A DNA stretch of 10,397 nucleotides from Lamprocystis purpurea. GTDB taxonomy: Bacteria; Pseudomonadota; Gammaproteobacteria; Chromatiales; Chromatiaceae. The translations under genes and the position numbers were made by a program. Positions within the stretch are counted from its first letter, which is position 1. Every line of letters starts with the position of its first letter. The notes beneath the pieces were generated by a model. It was not told the DNA's origin. It searched no databases and worked only from the letters and a program-made list of their open reading frames with translations. Location: assembly GCA_020718945.1 (NCBI GenBank), contig DYRB01000073.1:1-10397 (forward strand). The letters are read 5' to 3'. Positions 6,756 to 10,397 of this stretch are shown here, piece by piece.

Positions 6756-8219
6756 ATGCGAGAGGTAATGGGGATCCAAGGGGGCTGGTACGCCCTCCTG
6801 CTGGGGGCCTGCCTGTTGGGTGGGGCGGGCCACACCCTGGCGGCCAAGGTCAAGCTGGAGCCGAGCAACTGGGGCCACCCGGCCGGCGAGGCCTGCGCCA
6901 GTTGCCACGCCAAGTCCTCAGCGGGCCTGACCCAGCAGTGGCAGGACGGCGCCCACGCCAAGGCCGGGGTCAACTGCATGGACTGCCATCAGGCGGCACC
7001 CGGGGACAGCGATGCCATCACCCACGAGGGGCAGGTCATCGCCACCATCGTCTCGCCCAAGGACTGCGGCCGCTGTCATGTCAGCGAGGTCGAAGAGAGC
7101 CAGGGATCGGTCCATGCCGAGGCGGTGGCGGTGGTCGGGGATCGGCTCAAGGCCCTGGCGGACAACCTCACAGGCCCGGCCGTGCAGGCGGCCGGGTGCG
7201 ACCAGTGCCACGGCTCCGTCGTCAAGGTCCGCGGTGACGGGACCCTGGACCCGGCCACCTGGCCCAACTCCGGCATAGGCCGGGTCAACCCGGACGGGTC
7301 CAAGGGGTCCTGCTCCGCCTGTCACGGCCGTCACGAGTTCTCCCGCGCCCAGGCCCGCGATCCCGCCGCCTGCGTGCGCTGCCACGCCGGGCCGGACTCC
7401 CCGGACAAGGAGGTCTTCGAGGCATCCAAGCACGGCATGGCCTATGTCGCCCACCGGGACAAGATGAATCTGGGCTCGGACACCTGGGTCGCGGGCAAGG
7501 ACTACAGCGCCGCCCCCACCTGTGCCACCTGCCACATGGGTGCGGCAGGCAAGCTCCCGGCCTCCCACGACGTGGGCATGCGCGACGCCTGGCGGCTCAA
7601 CAGCCCGGTGTCCGAGAAGCAATACCTGATCATGTTCACCGACGGGGACAAGCGCGACCTGCCGGCCAGCCAGGAGCCGCCCAAGCGCGGGGCCCAGTTC
7701 GAGAAGAACGACGGGACCCAGGCCGAGGTAAAGTTCGTGGTCCCGCCGGACCGGCGCCGCCAGGCCATGCAGTCGGTGTGCCTGGAGTGCCATAGCAAGG
7801 CGGTCACCGAGGGCTTCATGAAGCAGTTCGACAACGTGGTGGAGCTGTTCAACGCCAAGTTCGCCATCCCCGCCCGGGACCTGATGGCCGACCTCTATGC
7901 CGCCGGTAAGCTGACCCCGCTGCCCTTCGACGAGCCCATCGAACTGACCTACTGGGAACTCTGGCACGACGAGGGGGCAAGGGCCCGCCACGGGGCCGCC
8001 ATGGCCAGCCCCAACCACGCCTGGTGGGAGGGCATGTATCTGGTCGGGCGCAACTTCTACACCCGCTTCCTGCCCCAGGTGCGCGAGGTGGCCGGGGCCG
8101 ATGCCCAGGCCCTGATCGACCGCCATGTCACCACCAAGGACCAGCACCAGTGGCTCAAGGACGGCCAGCAGACCAACCCCATCCTCGGCTTTGGCAAGCG
8201 GGAGGCCGGCGGTGGTTAG
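6756..8219 (+). CDS. Octaheme cytochrome c, hydroxylamine oxidoreductase family (HaoA-like)
   Basis: A 487-residue exported protein with a signal peptide (about 1-30, ending HTLAA) and eight CxxCH heme sites: residues 47-51, 74-78, 104-108, 148-152, 186-190, 206-210, 256-260 and 342-346. Heme number and spacing, the long gap before heme 8 and the helical Trp-rich C-terminus (GARARHGAAMASPNHAWWEG) fit the HAO family. It is shorter than nitrifier HAO and near the size of the HaoA proteins of Campylobacterota, which are thought to reduce nitrite to hydroxylamine. The fourth heme (CDQCH) occupies the place of the catalytic P460 heme. After heme 6 the sequence is GPDSPDKE, where I recall GPDHPQ in HAO, so the active-site His of an Asp-His pair appears to be Ser215. 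Whether the heme-crosslinking Tyr is present cannot be decided without alignment. The start has GGAGGGG 5 nt upstream. The partner gene overlaps its end. Direction and substrate (nitrite, hydroxylamine, NO) are inferred; octaheme tetrathionate reductase is a less likely alternative. Confidence 0.88.
   Translation: MREVMGIQGGWYALLLGACLLGGAGHTLAAKVKLEPSNWGHPAGEACASCHAKSSAGLTQQWQDGAHAKAGVNCMDCHQAAPGDSDAITHEGQVIATIVSPKDCGRCHVSEVEESQGSVHAEAVAVVGDRLKALADNLTGPAVQAAGCDQCHGSVVKVRGDGTLDPATWPNSGIGRVNPDGSKGSCSACHGRHEFSRAQARDPAACVRCHAGPDSPDKEVFEASKHGMAYVAHRDKMNLGSDTWVAGKDYSAAPTCATCHMGAAGKLPASHDVGMRDAWRLNSPVSEKQYLIMFTDGDKRDLPASQEPPKRGAQFEKNDGTQAEVKFVVPPDRRRQAMQSVCLECHSKAVTEGFMKQFDNVVELFNAKFAIPARDLMADLYAAGKLTPLPFDEPIELTYWELWHDEGARARHGAAMASPNHAWWEGMYLVGRNFYTRFLPQVREVAGADAQALIDRHVTTKDQHQWLKDGQQTNPILGFGKREAGGG
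8201..8205 (+). promoter_or_regulatory. Shine-Dalgarno sequence for the NapC-type gene
   Basis: GGAGG lies 6 nt before GTG 8212, inside the last codons of the octaheme gene. It decides the start of the tetraheme gene over the longer frame from 8125, whose extra residues are Ser/Thr/Arg-rich and unlike any NapC N-terminus. Confidence 0.75.
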
Positions 8220-8853
8220 GCTGCGCGCTCCGCTGTTCATCACCCGCCACGTCCTCTTCGCCCTGGTGGCGGGGGGCCTGGCGGGCATCCTGTTCATGGC
8301 CTTCCTGATCGAGTTCGACCACTTCACCAGTTCGAATGCCTTCTGCACCAACTGCCACTCCATGGCCCTGGCGGAGGACAGCTACAAGACCTCGGTGCAC
8401 TACAACAACGCCTCCGGGGTGCGTGCCTCCTGCGGGGACTGTCACGTCTCCGAAGGGGTCTTCTCCGCCACCTGGGACCATGCGGTGGGGGGCAAGGACC
8501 TGCTCAAGCAGATCAAGGGTTCGCTCTTCGGGCCCGACTACGACGACCCGGTGATCAATGCCCTGCATCTGCCCGAGGCCGCCTTCGCCGCCCGGCGCTG
8601 GTTCAAGGACCGGGACTCCGCCACCTGCAAGCGCTGCCACGATCAGGACGCCATCCAGGGCAAGCGGGCCGACACCGCCGCCATCCACCGCGACGAGGCC
8701 GCCGGCAAGACCTGCATCGACTGCCACATCAACCTGGTCCACCGCAAGGTGCCGGGGGCCGAGACCTTCAAGCGCGATGCCTGGAACGTCATGATCGAGC
8801 AGGAGTTCGGCCTCAAGCCCGGGGAGGCGGCGGAGCGCTTTGGGGGGCATTGA
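8212..8853 (+). CDS. Tetraheme NapC/NirT/NrfH-family quinol dehydrogenase (HaoC-like)
   Basis: This 213-residue protein has one N-terminal membrane anchor (about 13-34, HVLFALVAGGLAGILFMAFL). Its periplasmic domain has four CxxCH hemes at residues 45-49 (CTNCH), 74-78 (CGDCH), 139-143 (CKRCH) and 168-172 (CIDCH). CTNCHSM and CIDCHINLVHRKV are hallmark NapC/NrfH sequences. The family takes electrons from menaquinol or ubiquinol and passes them to periplasmic reductases. The gene starts at GTG 8212, overlapping the octaheme stop by 8 nt, so the two products are probably made together and act as a membrane-linked complex, as proposed for HaoA-HaoC in Campylobacterota. It could in principle also serve NapA, whose own NapB/NapC are not in view. 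Family assignment is firm; the partner is inferred from coupling. Confidence 0.92.
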   Translation: MVRLRAPLFITRHVLFALVAGGLAGILFMAFLIEFDHFTSSNAFCTNCHSMALAEDSYKTSVHYNNASGVRASCGDCHVSEGVFSATWDHAVGGKDLLKQIKGSLFGPDYDDPVINALHLPEAAFAARRWFKDRDSATCKRCHDQDAIQGKRADTAAIHRDEAAGKTCIDCHINLVHRKVPGAETFKRDAWNVMIEQEFGLKPGEAAERFGGH

Positions 8854-8887
8854 TCTTGTTGGCGAAGGGTTCCACAGAAGAATGTAC

Positions 8888-9553
8888 ATGAACGCCAAGG
8901 GGGAGGGACCTGCGGTCATCCAGGATACTGCTGAGGCCCAGGACTGCTGCGACGGCCTAGTGCGGTCTTTGGCCGAGACCGGCTGGTGCCTGACCGACGG
9001 CTTCCTGCCCCCGGACCTGGTGGCGGCCCTGCGTGGCGAGGCCCTGGAACTGCGCCGCTCCGGGGGCTTCCACCGCGCCGGCATAGGCCGGGGGCAAGGA
9101 CTCCAGATCCGCGGGGACATCCGCGGCGACGAGGTCCTGTGGCTGGGCCCTGGGGCCTGCAGCCCGGCTCAGGGCGATTTCCTGGGGCGCATCGAGGCCC
9201 TGCGCCAGGCGATAAATCGGGACTTGTACCTCGGGCTGTTTGAGTTCGAGGGGCACCTCGCCGTCTATCCCCCTGGGACCTTCTACCAGCGCCACCTGGA
9301 CCGATTCCGGGGCGTGGAGGCGCGCACCGTCACCTGTGTCTGCTATCTCAACGACACCTGGGAGGCCGCGGACGGTGGTCAGTTGCGGATCTACGCGGAC
9401 CCGGCGGACCCCCAGGCCGGGACCGATGTACTGCCGCTCGGGGGCCGCCTGGTTACCTTCCTCTCCGCCGATTACCCCCATGAGGTCCTGCCCGCCCGGC
9501 GCGAGCGGGTCAGCGTCACCGGCTGGCTCAAACGCCGGCCCGGGTCGGACTGA
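8888..9553 (+). CDS. 2-oxoglutarate/Fe(II)-dependent oxygenase, prolyl 4-hydroxylase/SM-20-like
   Basis: A 221-residue cytoplasmic enzyme with a C-terminal P4Hc double-stranded beta-helix. The Fe(II) ligands are His136 and Asp138 in YQRHLDRFRG and His198 in ADYPHEVLP. Arg207, in RERVSVTGWLKRR, is the expected 2-oxoglutarate carboxylate ligand. LAVYPPGTFYQRHLDRF, YLNDTWEAADGGQLRIY and GGRLVTFLSADYPHEVLPARRERVS match bacterial SM-20/EGL-9-like proteins. Those include the Pseudomonas enzyme PPHD, which hydroxylates a proline of EF-Tu. ATG 8888 is chosen because GAAG (8877-8880) is 7 nt upstream; ATG 8882 is too close to it and ATG 8840 lies inside the preceding gene. It begins 34 nt after the cytochrome stop, so it may be cotranscribed, although its substrate has no obvious link to nitrogen metabolism. 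Function as a protein hydroxylase is inferred. Confidence 0.88.
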   Translation: MNAKGEGPAVIQDTAEAQDCCDGLVRSLAETGWCLTDGFLPPDLVAALRGEALELRRSGGFHRAGIGRGQGLQIRGDIRGDEVLWLGPGACSPAQGDFLGRIEALRQAINRDLYLGLFEFEGHLAVYPPGTFYQRHLDRFRGVEARTVTCVCYLNDTWEAADGGQLRIYADPADPQAGTDVLPLGGRLVTFLSADYPHEVLPARRERVSVTGWLKRRPGSD

Positions 9554-9586
9554 ACCGCGTCCTTTTGATCCCAGAACGAGCAATTC

Positions 9587-9716
9587 GGCCGCAAATTACG
9601 CAAATTTACGCAACTGGGTCAGGCAGTTAGGTGGAGTCCGCAGGTCACCCGCGGGGTGAACTGGAGACCCAGACGAAGTCCCTGTCTATTTGCGTCTATT
9701 TGCGTTCATTTGCGGC
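9587..9716. repeat. Interspersed repeat with inverted GCAAAT-rich arms
   Basis: The left arm (9587-9620) carries GCCGCAAAT, two further GCAA units spaced about 10 nt apart, and CTGGGTC. The right arm (9666-9716) is an imperfect inverted copy: GACCCAG, then TATTTGCG, TATTTGCG, TCATTTGCGGC. A smaller hairpin lies between them. It is more AT-rich than its surroundings. Similar CGCAAAT-type periodic repeats occur in many bacterial genomes and create spurious protein tails; here the right arm encodes the last residues of the neighbouring lipoprotein. No transposase is present. Confidence 0.65.
9645..9659. terminator. Hairpin, possible terminator after the oxygenase gene
   Basis: TCACCC-GCG-GGGTGA is a perfect 6-bp stem with a 3-nt loop, about 90 nt after the oxygenase stop, lying between convergent genes. 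No T-run follows on either strand, so intrinsic termination is uncertain; it may only be part of the surrounding repeat. Confidence 0.35.
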
Positions 9717-10333
9717 TCAATGCTTTTCTTAGGTTGATCGGCCTCGGAGCTTGGGTCGGGGCTCACCGGCAGGGCCTTGAGCTGGGGCGCGGAGCGCACG
9801 ATGAGCGGCAGTTCCAGCCAGACCTGCATGGGGTAGATGTCGGCCTCGCCCCGCCGCCAGGCGTCCAAGACATAGACAGGCCGGCCGGGACTGGCCGCCA
9901 GGACCTGTGCCAGCGGCACCCGCTCGGGGTCGTAGACGATTACCGCCGAGTGCTCGCTGTAGGTCCCCTTGCTGATCACCACCCCGGTGGCGTCCCAGCC
10001 GACCCGGTGGACGGCGTCGATCACCCCGTCGTAGACCAGGTTGCGCCACTCGTAACACAGACCCCGCCGCGGCCCACCCAGGAGGTTGATGCTGGCGTTG
10101 CCGAGCCAGCCGCTCTGCCAGGTGACCGCCGGATCCGTGCGCGAGGCGGCGATGGTGTCCTCGAAGGCGGCGCGGATGGGGCCCAGGGCCGGCTCGCCCG
10201 GGTCGTCCGTGCGCAGGGGCTGGTGCCCACAGCCGATGACCAACAGGCACAGGCAGGCCGCGGCGAACCGCAGACCTACCGATCCAGCGCCGCGCACCGC
10301 ACACCGCCAGCAGTTCGCAATCTTTGAGACCAT
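9686..10333 (-). CDS. Putative lipoprotein with a possible Cys-His-Asp (transglutaminase-like) core
   Basis: I do not recognise a named family. The 215-residue product has a long signal (about 1-34) ending in the lipobox LVIGC, with Cys35 as the lipidated residue, so it should be anchored to a membrane facing the periplasm. GLCYEWRN (Cys93), YSEHSAVIVYDP (His128) and VYVLDAWRRG (Asp157) are ordered and spaced like the Cys-His-Asp triad of transglutaminase-like or other papain-fold enzymes; this is a pattern-based guess. The last nine or so residues (PQMNANRRK) are encoded by the interspersed repeat at 9587-9716 and are probably not part of the original protein. The start at ATG 10333 lacks a clear Shine-Dalgarno. 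It is convergent with the oxygenase gene and has no evident link to the nitrogen genes. Confidence 0.7.
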   Translation of the reverse strand: MVSKIANCWRCAVRGAGSVGLRFAAACLCLLVIGCGHQPLRTDDPGEPALGPIRAAFEDTIAASRTDPAVTWQSGWLGNASINLLGGPRRGLCYEWRNLVYDGVIDAVHRVGWDATGVVISKGTYSEHSAVIVYDPERVPLAQVLAASPGRPVYVLDAWRRGEADIYPMQVWLELPLIVRSAPQLKALPVSPDPSSEADQPKKSIEPQMNANRRK

Positions 10334-10358
10334 CGTTGAGCGTCGAGGCGGGCAGCAC

Positions 10359-10397
10359 CGTGGGAGCGGCGCCTCGGCCGCTGTTCCCGACGCGGCT
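10359..10397 (+). repeat. REP-like element, cut by window edge
   Basis: From 10359 the sequence begins CGTGGGAGCGGCGCCTCGGC. It matches the left arm of the 6253-6343 repeat at 19 of the first 20 positions, then diverges. Its partner arm, if any, lies outside the window. It sits just upstream of the lipoprotein start. Confidence 0.7.

Noticed and set aside
6761..6767. AGAGGTA, an exact NarL heptamer just after the octaheme start codon
   Set aside because: It is a single heptamer inside the coding sequence with no inverted partner; a 7-nt degenerate match is expected by chance.
6359..6908. Minus-strand open frames in the region upstream of the octaheme gene
   Set aside because: They lack domains and ribosome sites and overlap the cytochrome start or the promoter region; a decayed gene cannot be shown.
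6918..8363. Minus-strand open frame of 481 codons
   Set aside because: It is antisense to the octaheme cytochrome and has no recognisable domain.

Overview
This is a GC-rich proteobacterial window, most likely from a gammaproteobacterium; purple-sulfur or related Chromatiales-type bacteria would fit, but the genus cannot be read from the sequence. The pointers are a gammaproteobacterial-style NarX/NarL pair, a napDA-type periplasmic nitrate reductase, and REP-like palindromes between genes. Almost everything recognisable concerns nitrogen-oxide respiration and its control.

Layout. On the minus strand are the 3'-truncated napA (1-2104), its Tat-signal chaperone napD (2085-2351) and a Crp/Fnr-family regulator (2485-3189). 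A perfect FNR-type box lies just upstream of napD, and a weaker one is nearby. A divergent intergenic region with a NarL-type 7-2-7 palindrome separates the regulator from plus-strand narX (3490-5466) and narL (5463-6116), which overlap by 4 nt. A long non-coding stretch (6117-6755) holds a REP-type inverted repeat and a candidate promoter. Next come an octaheme cytochrome c of the hydroxylamine oxidoreductase (HAO) family (6756-8219) and a tetraheme NapC/NrfH-type quinol dehydrogenase (8212-8853). These two are translationally coupled, as in the haoA-haoC pairs of Campylobacterota. A 2-oxoglutarate/Fe(II) prolyl-hydroxylase-like gene follows closely (8888-9553). Last, a minus-strand lipoprotein with a possible Cys-His-Asp triad (9686-10333) ends inside an interspersed repeat. 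Another copy of the REP-like sequence begins at 10359.

How the parts may work together (inference). NarX senses nitrate/nitrite and NarL binds the heptamer cluster in front of narX and the Crp/Fnr gene. The Crp/Fnr protein lacks the FNR iron-sulfur cysteines but keeps the E-x-x-S-R recognition helix, so it could read the box in front of napD. Nap reduces nitrate to nitrite in the periplasm. The HAO-like octaheme protein, fed by the NapC-type membrane anchor, could then handle nitrite, hydroxylamine or NO. The most notable item is this HAO/NapC two-gene unit next to narXL, with an unusual residue at a position I believe is catalytic in HAO.
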